From Albugo candida (lineage: Eukaryota; Oomycota; Peronosporomycetes; Albuginales): 64,000 nt of DNA. The notes under the pieces are model-generated. The model did not search any database. It saw only the letters and a list, made by a program, of their open reading frames with translations, and had not been told where the DNA came from. Where the stretch lies: positions 310,001 to 374,000 of the forward strand of contig JBDOQK010000031.1 of NCBI GenBank assembly GCA_040437565.1, read 5' to 3'. Below, piece after piece: positions 46,890 through 57,072 of the stretch. Every line of letters starts with the position of its first letter. Positions within the stretch are counted from its first letter, which is position 1. The position numbers were made by a program, and so were the translations under genes.

Positions 46890-47077
46890 CTCGACTGATT
46901 GTCGACAACTCAACCGCTACAAAAAGAAATAAAATCAAGTTTCTGTGATAACTTTCTTCCCGCTGGGTGGTGTTGAAAAACACCTGTTGCAACGAGACGA
47001 GTTGTTCATCTGTCATCCCTCTACAACCAAACTATCATACAATCAATATCCTCCTATCATCACAAGATGCCTCTTGG

Positions 47078-48340
47078 CTAGTTTACACAAGCCATAATAT
47101 CTCCAGCGTCAAACACAAATGATCCAAATGGTAAGGACGAGTGTGTAGTTGAGGACGATGAGGAGCTGGTCGACTCGGAGCGATCTGATATTTCAGAAGT
47201 GCTCTTGCTGACTCTATTTCTCAATAGAATGAGGGAGGTAGGACTTCTACCCATTTCGATGTATTGATGATTATGACTGGACGATGCGGTAGCTCGTGCT
47301 GTGTTGGTCCCAAAATTGTGAGGATTCCCGTCATAAACAAATTTTTGCCCTGTTAAACGCTCATTCACATTAAACATATCTTCAACGCTGAAAGATGCGG
47401 TCGATACTCCAAATGTCTCTTTGTTGCTGTGATCGTACGATGTCGGAACATCACATTCTGTACCAAAATGGCCACGAGGTCGTTGCCCAATTGCACGGGC
47501 ATGAGGTGTGGAGATGGACCGTTTGCTTGTCTGACGCTTTTCCTTTCTCGCGACATTCGAAAATTCATTTTCCGGGCGATTTCTCGGGACTGACGATGGT
47601 CGTACGTGTTTTAAAATTCCTCTCACTTTGCCTTTCCCCAAAGTCTTCTGCTTCTCTTGGCTCAAACAACGCTTCAATCTGGACATAAACGGTAGCACAC
47701 ACCAACTTTTCTTTGGCAGCTGATCGATACGAAACCATCGAATAGAGCTGATTTCCTTTCGTGTCTGTGGAGCAAACGTATACTCCTCCGATACATTTCT
47801 GCACAAATACATCCGAATCCGTTGCTTATTAAGCACCAATTCCAAAAACGAGTCTTCCGATAATGAGTTCCCCACGTCATAGCCGCATTCTTCCATCACT
47901 TCACGTCGCGCACAATCAATATCCAATTCATTCTCATTCACTTTTCCACGAGGAAAGTTCCAACACGTTCCTTTCCAATTTTGCACGAGCAAAAGCTTAT
48001 TTTCTTGTGCGTTTAACAAAATACATCCAATCACAGGAACTTGGCTCTGATACGTTTTGAATTCTTCATACATTCGCTCCCAATTCTCCGCGTGTGGTTT
48101 CAGTAACAGACAGTGAGAAAACATTTTTCGTGCAAATTCGTAAAATTTGAGATGCGGACATTCTTCCGGGAAATTGTCGGCATAAAAGTCTTCATAGAAC
48201 CAATAGCATTGCTCCAATTGGAAGAATAGACGCTCTGTTGTGGTTAGTTCGGACCGAGGGAGATTCACTAGGAATCGACTCTGTAACTCGTCCAGAACTT
48301 CGTTCGTTGGACACGACATTTGATCCTTTTTCTCGCTCAT
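47078..48340 (-). CDS. DCP2: mRNA-decapping enzyme DCP2
   Basis: An intronless 420-residue protein. The N-terminal helical regulatory domain (residues about 12-95) contains QLEQCYWFYEDFY, the DCP2 box A surface for DCP1. The Nudix domain follows, with the box at residues 132-154 (G132, E138, then RREVMEECGY), which keeps the catalytic Glu pair. After the Nudix fold comes RKEISSIRWFRIDQLP (box B region), then a basic, Ser/Thr-rich disordered tail of about 190 residues. The enzyme removes the m7G cap in 5'-3' mRNA decay in the cytoplasm. It is convergent with YIF1, with 188 bp between stops. Confidence 0.93.
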   Translation of the reverse strand: MSEKKDQMSCPTNEVLDELQSRFLVNLPRSELTTTERLFFQLEQCYWFYEDFYADNFPEECPHLKFYEFARKMFSHCLLLKPHAENWERMYEEFKTYQSQVPVIGCILLNAQENKLLLVQNWKGTCWNFPRGKVNENELDIDCARREVMEECGYDVGNSLSEDSFLELVLNKQRIRMYLCRNVSEEYTFAPQTRKEISSIRWFRIDQLPKKSWCVLPFMSRLKRCLSQEKQKTLGKGKVRGILKHVRPSSVPRNRPENEFSNVARKEKRQTSKRSISTPHARAIGQRPRGHFGTECDVPTSYDHSNKETFGVSTASFSVEDMFNVNERLTGQKFVYDGNPHNFGTNTARATASSSHNHQYIEMGRSPTSLILLRNRVSKSTSEISDRSESTSSSSSSTTHSSLPFGSFVFDAGDIMACVN

Positions 48341-48783
48341 TGTCGTTGTTCAACTCTTTTTTTTCTTTACTGCTCAGGGGGAGATGACCAGCTATCTATA
48401 GAAATGTATACTTAGTTTAAATGTACATTATATTAAGATATCGTAGAAGGTCTGAATGTTATGCTGTTACTTTTGATAAACTCTAACACGTGAATGGAAT
48501 ATTTCAAAACAGCTGCGTCATCGCACTTAGTTTGAAGATGATGTGACAGTTTATTTCACGTATAGATGCGAAGTCATGTCATTTGCAACGTCATTTATCG
48601 AGTCTCAATTCTTATATAAAGGTCGTGTAGAAGAGCGTGCAAATTTTTCACCAATACGAACACAAGTGCGTAATAACGCCAGTGTTCTTCTTTCCATCGT
48701 TTTCTCTAGGAAAATACCTTTCATTATAAAAACAATATTAGCCAATCCAATATCCTTCAAGCGTACTGGCGGAAATCCCTTGT
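48341..48783. other. Spacer between GLDC 3' end and DCP2 5' end
   Basis: 443 bp with no gene supported. A frame at 48543-48884 runs into the GLDC 3' end on the other strand and has no motif. It presumably holds the DCP2 promoter and GLDC 3' UTR. Confidence 0.45.
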
Positions 48784-51700
48784 TTAATCCAGATATTCTT
48801 CCAATAATGGACAACTACATATCAGATTCCGATCGCCAAAGACATTGTCAATCCTTCCGACTGGCGGCCAATATGATTTATTAATGCCATTCTGCTGCCA
48901 TTTCGCCGGAAATGCGGCCTGTTGACGCGTGTATTTGCGTTCCCACTGATCACACGCAATCATCGTAATAGTATGCGGCGCGTGACGCAGTGGCGAATCC
49001 TCCACATTCACTCTCCCATTCACAATCGCATCGATTTCCTGTCGAATTGTGATCATCGCGTTGCAGAATCGATTCATCTCAGGCAAACTCTCACTTTCCG
49101 TCGGTTCGATCATCAGTGTCCCTGCTACGGGCCACGACATTGTCGGACTGTGAAATCCGAAGTCCTGCAAGCGCTTGGCAATGTCTTCTTCGGTGATTCC
49201 ATGCGCTTTGAATGGGCGAATATCGATGATGAATTCATGGGCACATAATCCGTTCTGATCTTTGTACAGGACCTCATAATGATCTTCTAATTTCTTTGCC
49301 ATATAATTCGCATTTAAGATGGCATTCGCGGTCGCTTGTGTCAGCCCGGCAGCGCCCAACATGTGAATATACATCCAGGAAATTGGTAGAATGCCCGCAC
49401 TTCCAAACGGTGCCGCACTGATTGCACAAGAACTCTTCTTCACAACATGTTGGCCTTCTCCACTGCACGGAATCACCTGATGGCCGGGAAGAAATGGAGC
49501 CAAATGAGCAGCTACGCCAATGGTTCCAACTCCTGGACCACCACCACCGTGAGGGATGCAGAATGTTTTGTGGAGATTGAGATGGCAGACATCAGCTCCA
49601 ATGGATTTCGGATTGCACAGGCCGACTTGTGCATTCATATTCGCTCCATCCATGTACACTTGGCCACCATACGAGTGGATCAATGCGCAGATATCTTGGA
49701 CTCCTTGCTCGAAGACACCATACGTGGATGGGTAGGTGATCATGAGAGCACTCAATTCATTTGCGTGCTTTTTCGCTTTGTTTTCTAAATCCTGACGATC
49801 GATATTCCCCTTGTCGTCTGACTGGACGACCACAACTTTCATACCAGCCATTACCGCACTAGCTGGATTCGTTCCATGAGCAGACATTGGAATCAAGCAT
49901 ACATTACGATGTCCTTGGCCATTTGCACGCTGATATTCGCGAATGGATAACAGACCAGCGTATTCGCCTTGTGCACCCGAATTTGGTTGGGTCGACATTG
50001 CTGAAAAGCCTGTTATTTCTGCAAGCGTGGAATTGAGCGAATTGATCATTTCCAAGTATCCCGATGCTTGAGACTCTGGAACGAATGGATGAATGTTCAT
50101 AAATTGAGGCCAGGAGACGGGTTGGAGTTCAGATGCAGCATTTAATTTCATTGTACAAGAGCCTAATGAAATCATCGATCGATTCAGACCAAGATCTTTA
50201 TCTTCCAATCGCTTTAGATACCGCATCATTTCTGTTTCGGATCGATACTTTTGAAAGACATCATGTTGTAGATATGGTGATCGACGCTGGAGTTTTGATG
50301 GAAGGTTTTGTTGGTGTGCTTGCGGATAGAGCTTATGGATTTGCTCTACTTCAATGTGCTTCCCACTAAGAGCGTAAAGAATATTTTGTACGTCAAGCGC
50401 TTCGACGCGTTCCCCAAAGGATACACCAACTCGTGAAGAATCAATCTGTCGTAAATTGATTTTCTTTTCAGCGGCGCGAGACATCACAGCGGAAGCTTCC
50501 ACTTGATCATTCATAAGATCAATATCAAGTGTGTCAAAAAATGCCGACTTGTTGCGAATGTTGCATGTGGTGTGAGTCTCAATTCCTGCTGCAAGTACTG
50601 AGGTGAAAAAGTGAATCCTATTTGCGATTCGATGAAGTCCTTCCGGACCATGATAGATTGCGTACGCTGCTGCCATATTCGCTAACAATGCTTGAGCCGT
50701 ACAAATATTACTTGTCGCTTTATCACGACGAATGTGCTGCTCACGAGTCTGCATTGCCATTCTCAGCGCCCGGTTTCCTTGGGAGTCTTTGGATACTCCA
50801 ATAATGCGTCCTGGTAGTTTCCGATGGTACGCTTTAGAGGTTGCCATGAAGGCCGCATGCGGTCCACCAAACATCATCGGGACGCCAAAACGTTGGGCAG
50901 AGCCAATAGCGATATCTGCACCAAGTTCCCCTGGAGAAACGAGTTGGGTCAACGCCAACAGATCGACCGCCATAGACACCACAAGGCCATGTTCATGTGC
51001 TTTTTTCACAAATTGGCTATAGTCTTTGACACTTCCGTACGTATTTGGGTACTGCAGTAAGACTCCACTAAACTGCTTCAACACATCCTCTGGACCTTGC
51101 ATCAGATCTTTGATGGGATCACCGACAACAAGATCAATCTTCACATTCGTAGCTCTGGTTTGCATAACGCCAATGGATTGAGGATGACAATCTTCCGCAA
51201 CGAAAAATGAGTTTCGTTTTCCATTGGCTGCACCGTGAGAGAGTGTCATTGCTTCAGCTGCAGCTGTCGCTTCATCTAAAAGTGACGCATTCGAGAATTC
51301 CAATCCTGTGAGATCTTGAACCACTGTCTGAAAATTCAGCAGCATTTCCAATCGACCTTGTGAGATCTCAGCTTGGTACGGCGTATACGCTGTATACCAG
51401 CCCGGATTCTCCAGCATGTTACGTTGGATAACCGCGGGTGTGATGCAGTCATGATACCCTTGGCCGATGAAGGATTTGAGCATCTGATTTTTCTCAGCGA
51501 TTTCACGCAATTTGTCGAGTGCTTGATGCTCCGTCATTGGCTCTGAAAGACGCATTGGATGTTTCAATCGGATTTCTTGAGGGACGACTGTATCGATCAA
51601 TTCCTCGATCGAGTCAAAGCCGATGAACTGGAGCATTTCTGAGCGTTGTTTTTCGTCATAGACGCCTAAATGTCGTTGTAAAAAGAGTTCTCTTTCAGTG

Positions 51701-51867
51701 AATGAGGGCTTTGTAGACTTGAGCCTTTGAGGGGTGAATGACGTTGTTTTCCATGCAGAAGTGTAATGATTCTGTCGTGGTAGAACGCGTCGAGCTGCGG
51801 AATCCCATCGAGAAAGCAGCATTTGAGCTTTTGGATGGCGGTACTTGTTTACAATCAATTCCGCCAA
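48784..51867 (-). CDS. GLDC: Glycine decarboxylase (glycine cleavage system P protein)
   Basis: An intronless gene of about 1,027 residues, the normal length. It starts at 51867; a Met 15 codons later (MLLSRWDSAARRVLP) is an equally good start and opens an Arg-rich, acid-free mitochondrial presequence. P-protein hallmarks include FIGQGYHDCITPAVI, NPGWYTAYTPYQAEISQGRLE, GEYAGLLSIREYQ and the PLP-lysine site NLHKTFCIPHGGGGPG near residue 770. The enzyme decarboxylates glycine in the mitochondrial matrix and passes the aminomethyl group to H protein. The first codons lie just left of gap 9, whose right flank is a near copy of them, so the extreme 5' end should be read with care. Confidence 0.96.
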   Translation of the reverse strand: MAELIVNKYRHPKAQMLLSRWDSAARRVLPRQNHYTSAWKTTSFTPQRLKSTKPSFTERELFLQRHLGVYDEKQRSEMLQFIGFDSIEELIDTVVPQEIRLKHPMRLSEPMTEHQALDKLREIAEKNQMLKSFIGQGYHDCITPAVIQRNMLENPGWYTAYTPYQAEISQGRLEMLLNFQTVVQDLTGLEFSNASLLDEATAAAEAMTLSHGAANGKRNSFFVAEDCHPQSIGVMQTRATNVKIDLVVGDPIKDLMQGPEDVLKQFSGVLLQYPNTYGSVKDYSQFVKKAHEHGLVVSMAVDLLALTQLVSPGELGADIAIGSAQRFGVPMMFGGPHAAFMATSKAYHRKLPGRIIGVSKDSQGNRALRMAMQTREQHIRRDKATSNICTAQALLANMAAAYAIYHGPEGLHRIANRIHFFTSVLAAGIETHTTCNIRNKSAFFDTLDIDLMNDQVEASAVMSRAAEKKINLRQIDSSRVGVSFGERVEALDVQNILYALSGKHIEVEQIHKLYPQAHQQNLPSKLQRRSPYLQHDVFQKYRSETEMMRYLKRLEDKDLGLNRSMISLGSCTMKLNAASELQPVSWPQFMNIHPFVPESQASGYLEMINSLNSTLAEITGFSAMSTQPNSGAQGEYAGLLSIREYQRANGQGHRNVCLIPMSAHGTNPASAVMAGMKVVVVQSDDKGNIDRQDLENKAKKHANELSALMITYPSTYGVFEQGVQDICALIHSYGGQVYMDGANMNAQVGLCNPKSIGADVCHLNLHKTFCIPHGGGGPGVGTIGVAAHLAPFLPGHQVIPCSGEGQHVVKKSSCAISAAPFGSAGILPISWMYIHMLGAAGLTQATANAILNANYMAKKLEDHYEVLYKDQNGLCAHEFIIDIRPFKAHGITEEDIAKRLQDFGFHSPTMSWPVAGTLMIEPTESESLPEMNRFCNAMITIRQEIDAIVNGRVNVEDSPLRHAPHTITMIACDQWERKYTRQQAAFPAKWQQNGINKSYWPPVGRIDNVFGDRNLICSCPLLEEYLD

Positions 51868-52123
51868 TCATTTTGGTAAACGCATCTAAATTATCCAATC
51901 TGAAGCTTATACTTGGNNNNNNNNNNNNNNNNNNNNNNNNNNNNNNNNNNNNNNNNNNNNNNNNNNNNNNNNNNNNNNNNNNNNNNNNNNNNNNNNNNNN
52001 NNNNNNNNNNNNNNNNGAGAAAGCAGCATTTGAGCTTTTGGATGGCGGTACTTGTTTACAATCAATTCCGCCAATCATATTGGCAAACGCATCTAAGTTA
52101 TCCAATCTGAAGCTTATACTTGG
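51810..52123. repeat. Assembly gap 9 with duplicated flanks (107 bp, 3 mismatches)
   Basis: The 100 N at 51917-52016 are flanked by 51810-51916 and 52017-52123, alike except for three substitutions. It lies at the 5' end of the glycine decarboxylase gene. Allelic contig ends are the likely cause. Confidence 0.88.
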
Positions 52124-52213
52124 CATACTTAAGCTTACGTACGGGCGTATATAAGTATGTCTATTTTCGTAAAATAACAAAACGCACGGTAGCGCCTATC
52201 GATTGTTCCGAAT

Positions 52214-54668
52214 ATGGATAAAGCTTTACTTACTCGCGCTACTAGTAAGGAAGATGCGCCAACACCGGGTTATCTCTATGGTGAAATAGCACGCATGACC
52301 CAACATTCGTACGATACTTCTAACAAAGTAATGGATCTCATGATCTCAAGGGTGAAAAACAAACATCACACAATCAAATACAAAGCGTTACAAGTTATCA
52401 AACACATTTGCCGGGAAGGAAGAGCAGATTTCAAAAGGGAAATGCAGCGTCATATTCCAATAATCAAAGAATGTCTTCGTAAGGAATTTGTGTATGAATT
52501 GATTCATTTTTATGATTTCTCGTAATTTTATCAGAATTCAGAGGACCACCCGATCCGCTTAAAGGCGACGAATACTACCGCCGAGTTCGAGAAGCCGCAA
52601 AGGAATGTCTCGATGCCATCTATGACACAGATACAACCACAGGGTTGGGAAGTATGGGGATCTCTGCTCGGATTCAGGGCGTAGGGAACCCGGTGGATGC
52701 ATCGAATAGCAGTGGAGGCACTTGGGGTACCAAGCTTCCATGGGGAAAACAATCAGAGTCCCCACAGCCCAATATTGGTCAAATGCCAGGATATCCTCAG
52801 CATGGTGGAGGATACAACGCTCCCGGTCAAAGTAACTATCCCAATGGAGAACCATCAGCTGGTGGGTACAACGGTCCAAGCGTTCCGGGAGATCAGCCTT
52901 ATGGATATCCTTTGCCTTACCAGCCTGAATATGCTCATGGGGGTAATATGCAATACGGAGGTCAACCTCCGTTTGGACCTCCACCAGGCAACGAAAGGCT
53001 CTCAGGAATAGGAAATTCAATGTATCAAGACGCTCGAGGTCAGAGATCATCAAGTAGTAAAAGTCCAAGAGGTTGATTGGTTACATGTAGATGACAAGGG
53101 ATTTCTAAGAGGTTTGAAGGAAAAGGCTGCGTCCAAATTCTCAAAATCAGACAATCGAACATCGAAAGGAGCACCTCCAGGTTTAACGAATCCACCCGAT
53201 GGATGGAGCTATGCTACAAATCGTGGACCAAGTGGGGGATCGTATGCTCCAGGTGGTGTCCCGCCTTACAATCCAGACGAAACCTATCGTCCAGGTCATG
53301 TAAGCGGATACCGTCCGGGCTCTGCCGCTTATGCTGGCTCCTATTCCGATTCTCGTGATACGGCTACATCACAACTCCGAGAGAAATCATACGGTACTGT
53401 TGAGCATTCCATGCATTATCACTTGACTGAGTTGTGGTGATTATAGATGGCGACAGAAAGAAAGGTCGCGTTGGGGGCTCTTGGTCTAATGAAGTCGTAG
53501 AACCTCCTTCTTGCATGCCGTCAAGTCTTCCAAATCGGGCGAATGCTCCCAACACACAAATGAATGCATCGCAAGAGTATCATCCGGGAGTATATAAACA
53601 GCGTCATGTTGACCCGCAGCCTCCACTTGGACACACAATGGGCGCACAATCAGATGGGTCGTATGAAAGAAATCTTATCAGCGCACTTTGTGCTCCAGGA
53701 GGGATGCGAGCTGTGCCTCCAAAAGACAAAATGGACGCCTTCCTCAAAAGTGCGATCACATTAGACCCCGAGGTTGTCGGACCAATATTAGAAGACTGTC
53801 TCGCCGACGGGCAATGGACGGTAACTCATCGCACACTCTTGTGATTCCCACGCTTATTAACGCCGTCTAGGTTGTGTCAAAAGCACTGACGACGATCGAA
53901 GCGCTTGTCAAAAGTGATGGATGCGATGGTTTTTTCGAGTATTTCGCCGACAATAGCACAGAAATTGAAGCCTGCGCTCGATCCGAAAAAAATGCTATAC
54001 GTGATCGAGCCATTCGAATCATCAAAGTATTGGGTGTATCTGAAGGAAGTGAGAGCGCGTACTCCAAAACACACCCTGAAACGACCTCGGATGTGTCTCA
54101 GCCTCAGCCTCAGCCTCAAGCGGATTTACTTGGCGATTTCAGTCAAGATTCATCATCAAATTCTCTCTTTTCCGGCTTGCAAACGACATCACGAAGCACT
54201 CCTGAACCACCTACAACCAGTACGGAAACTGTCACAAATATGTTTGGTGGACTCGCTATCCAAACAAACTCTCAGCCTGCAAACACGCCAGAGCCATCTG
54301 TCCTCCCTCCAGTGAATCCCAACGCATCTGCGAGCTTGGATCCTCTCTTACAACCAGTAGCCACTCCTCTTCAATCCAACGCGTCCGCTTATATGATGAC
54401 TTACAACCCACAGCAAATGGCTCAAATGCAAATGGCTCAGCTTCAGCAGATGCAGTATATGCAACAGATGCATTACATGCAAATGCAAGGCGCCAATATC
54501 CACGCTCCTCCCATCAATTCTCAAGTGATTGGAGCCGCAATGACTCCGTCAGGGTACATCGCGAAAACAATCCAAGAGCCGACGGAAAATGCCGACTCGA
54601 GCTTTGGCTTCATAAAGAAGAAAGACGACTCGTTCAATTTTGTCAAAGACGCGATGAAGAACGGGTAG
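52214..54668 (+). CDS. Tepsin/MTV1-like ENTH-VHS adaptor accessory protein
   Basis: Five exons: 52214-52478, 52535-53071, 53112-53393, 53447-53820 and 53871-54668, with introns of 40-56 bp, phases closing, for 751 residues. The ENTH domain is at residues 1-120 (LLTRATSKEDAPTPGYLYGEIAR split as ATSKEDAPTPGYLYGEI, then ALQVIKHICREGR). A Gly/Pro/Tyr-rich linker follows. A second VHS-like helical domain lies at about 430-530 (CAPGGMRAVPPKDKMDAFL, WTVVSKALTTIEALVKSDG). The tail holds SLFSGLQ, MFGGLAIQ, SSFGFIKK and DSFNFVKD, and a Met/Gln-rich run. Tepsin in animals and MTV1 in plants have this ENTH plus VHS-like layout and work with AP-4 or trans-Golgi clathrin coats. It is divergent from glycine decarboxylase. 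Confidence 0.82.
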
Positions 54669-54755
54669 CGCTGAAGAACGAACAGTTAGCTTTATAATTG
54701 TGATTTCGTAATAGCAATCGCTTTGTTTGTGTTCCATTTTGACTTTTTTCACGCA

Positions 54756-55766
54756 ATGTGGCGGCATGCGCGCATTCTCTACACACATTCCAAAGCGTAT
54801 GCGAATCGATGCAACCCATTATGCGTAGCGGTGACAAAGCGCACGGCGTTCGATATCGGCGTCGCCACATTAACCGGCGGCATTATCACCACTCGGTTTC
54901 TGACGTGCAAGAATGATGATGAATCCTGGCTTGAATTTGCAACGAACGCAGTGAGGAATGCGGTGAGTGTGTGTCAGGAAGGAATGGAGAACAAACCCAA
55001 AGCGATTGTGGGGATCATTGGTGTCAATTGTGTTGTGTTTGGGCTATGGCGTATCTCACTGAATCGAAAGGGAATGCATCGATGGATGTGGCGTCATTTT
55101 GCGTGTTCGTTCGACGCGGTTTTCACCGGAAAGCGATACCACACACTCTTTACGAGCGCATTCAGTCAAATTACGTTTCCGCATTTCGCTATTAATATGT
55201 TTATGCTGTGGGAATTCGGTGCGCAAATCGTTGAGAAAAATGACGCAACGTTTTGGATACAAAATGCCTTTAGCGAATCAAAAATGGCGGCATTGATGCG
55301 GAAGCGATTCGGATGGAAGAAAAAGCTCAGTGAAAACGAGTTTCTGGCGATGTATGCGGGAGCAGCAATCATATCTTCCGTCTCAAGCATAGTCGTCTCT
55401 CGCTTTCGTGGCATGCGGCAGGGTACGTCTGTCAGAGATGTAAACTGTTGCTGATGCTTTTATAGTGTATACGCTGGGCGCCAGTGGCTGTGTCATGGCG
55501 GTCTTCACGTTGTATTGCTCAATGTATCCAAATGAAAGGGTAAGCGTTTTGATTTTCTTTCTGCATCGTAAGCTCATATTTGAGTATAGCTTTTGTTGTA
55601 TGGGCTTTTCGACTGCTCGGCTTTGGACATGCTGAAACTGACAACTGCCGGGAATATTGTTGGAGTTGCGTATCAGCGTAAAGTATCAATCGACTTTGTA
55701 GGTCATTTGGCGGGCCAAGCAACAGGATACGCTTTTGACAAGAGAATGAGACAATTGGGATATTGA
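54756..55766 (+). CDS. Rhomboid-type intramembrane serine protease, mitochondrial (PARL/PCP1-like)
   Basis: Three exons, 54756-55422, 55466-55539 and 55590-55766, give 305 residues. The catalytic Ser is in LGASGCVMA (Ser229) and the catalytic His in FVGHLAGQATGY (His286). The H-x-x-x-N helix is ITFPHFAINMF. The basic N-terminus (MWRHARILYTHSKAYANR) suits mitochondrial import, and the extra N-terminal membrane segment with the GxSG...GH order is the PARL/PCP1 layout. Such proteases cut dynamin-like and PINK1-type substrates in the inner membrane. The Ser and His lie in different exons. The gene starts 88 bp after the tepsin-like stop. Confidence 0.88.
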
Positions 55767-55814
55767 GGTTGACGATATTATTTGGTGCAAACTAGCTCTG
55801 AAATGATAAGCCAG

Positions 55815-56845
55815 TTATTCTGCTTGTTCCAAATAGTCTTTGACTTCTGCAGGAGTCAGAACGTAAAACTTTTTGTCGTCTTTGATGATCCCAATCTCGA
55901 TATTGCCTTCGTTCATCTGACATAAACACATGAGCATCGTTTCAACAAAACGACCTTATAATATAATACCTCTCCTTCAAAGCCTTCTCGAAGCGTTAGT
56001 AAGGCTGTGTGAATGGCATCTTCAATCTCTAGATCGTCGTTATAGCGCTAACAAACAGACGTTCAGTCAAGTGATCCTGCTGGCCAACGTGACAATTATC
56101 AATCACCTTTTCCAGAAACGTTTTGGCACTGACGGCTCCTTTACCAATAGCAGTAGCTTTCCATCCAAAGTAGGATCCGGAAGGATCAATTTGATACAAT
56201 TGAGGACCATCATCATCGTATCCAGCAAATAATATCGAGACACCAAAAGGACGAACACCGCCAGACTAATTCAGCTACATGAGAGAAGATCCAGCATTTT
56301 TTCATCTTGTTGTCATCACCTGGGTGAATTCCTGCATGATGGTAGCGAGCTCGCGGACTAAGATACTCGCCGGTGCGTGTTCCTTCACAAACAAATTATC
56401 ATCGTACTGATCTCGAGTGCTTGTACTCCATGTATACCTTAAACTTTTGGTAGTAAGTTTGTGCCTTCTTTCGGGCTTTACGGACCAAAACGCGATAATC
56501 TGGTCCAAGACCGCTGTAAATGATCCCTTCACGAGATCATTGAGACAAGCATCGACTTTTGATGAGAGAAGAGACTTCGTACCAGCACATTCGGACAAGA
56601 GAGCGATCTTATTGTTTGTGCTTTCATCGACCAAAATTGTGGGCAGTTTCTTATCCGTAGCGATAACCACACCGTTTTTCGCTTTGGAGATATCAGAACG
56701 AGTGGCGGTGAGACTATCGCGACTTACATCGTATTCCGAGCGAGGTTTTGCCTCCATTGACGGCGTTCAACGCGTACTCAATTTGCAGCAATTTCCCTGA
56801 AGGATTGAAAGTAGTCAAACTGAACGAATACGCCGAATCACTCAT
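55815..56845 (-). CDS. PSMA2: 20S proteasome subunit alpha-2
   Basis: Starts [18 protein letters not shown] (56845), the alpha-subunit N-terminal signature with [10 protein letters not shown]. It continues [15 protein letters not shown], then [18 protein letters not shown] across a 56 bp intron, [41 protein letters not shown] and the end [14 protein letters not shown]. These match alpha-2 rather than the other alpha types (FSLTTF and GPDYRVLV). About five short introns (31-56 bp) interrupt it. One of them, near 56430, would be only 31 bp and is approximate. The subunit forms part of the outer ring of the 20S core. It is divergent from eIF3a with 227 bp between starts. Confidence 0.92.
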
Positions 56846-57072
56846 TATTTCTGTTTTGATGCAAATATATCATTCAGCGTAAAGGAACTATTGATCAATC
56901 AATCCTGAAAGCAGCCACCGTACATGAGTATCTTTTGTAACAAATGTAGCTTCGAAATAACCGACACAAAACTGATATGATTTCTGGATTGATCGCGTTG
57001 TGTCTACACTTGTGTTGACGAAGCCCTACTTTGTGTGGTAGAGCATTCTCGGAGATTTTGTGGTCAGAAAGA
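56846..57072. promoter_or_regulatory. Likely bidirectional promoter of PSMA2 and eIF3a
   Basis: Only 227 bp separate the two divergent start codons, so both promoters must lie here or overlap the genes. The stretch is AT-rich around 56860-56890. No canonical core element stands out by eye. Confidence 0.45.

Noticed and set aside
51695-52180. Minus-strand frame reading through gap 9
   Set aside because: It joins two false copies across N and runs in another frame than glycine decarboxylase.
54400-54500. Met/Gln repeat as a microsatellite or mobile element
   Set aside because: It is in frame inside the tepsin-like tail and is ordinary low-complexity coding sequence.
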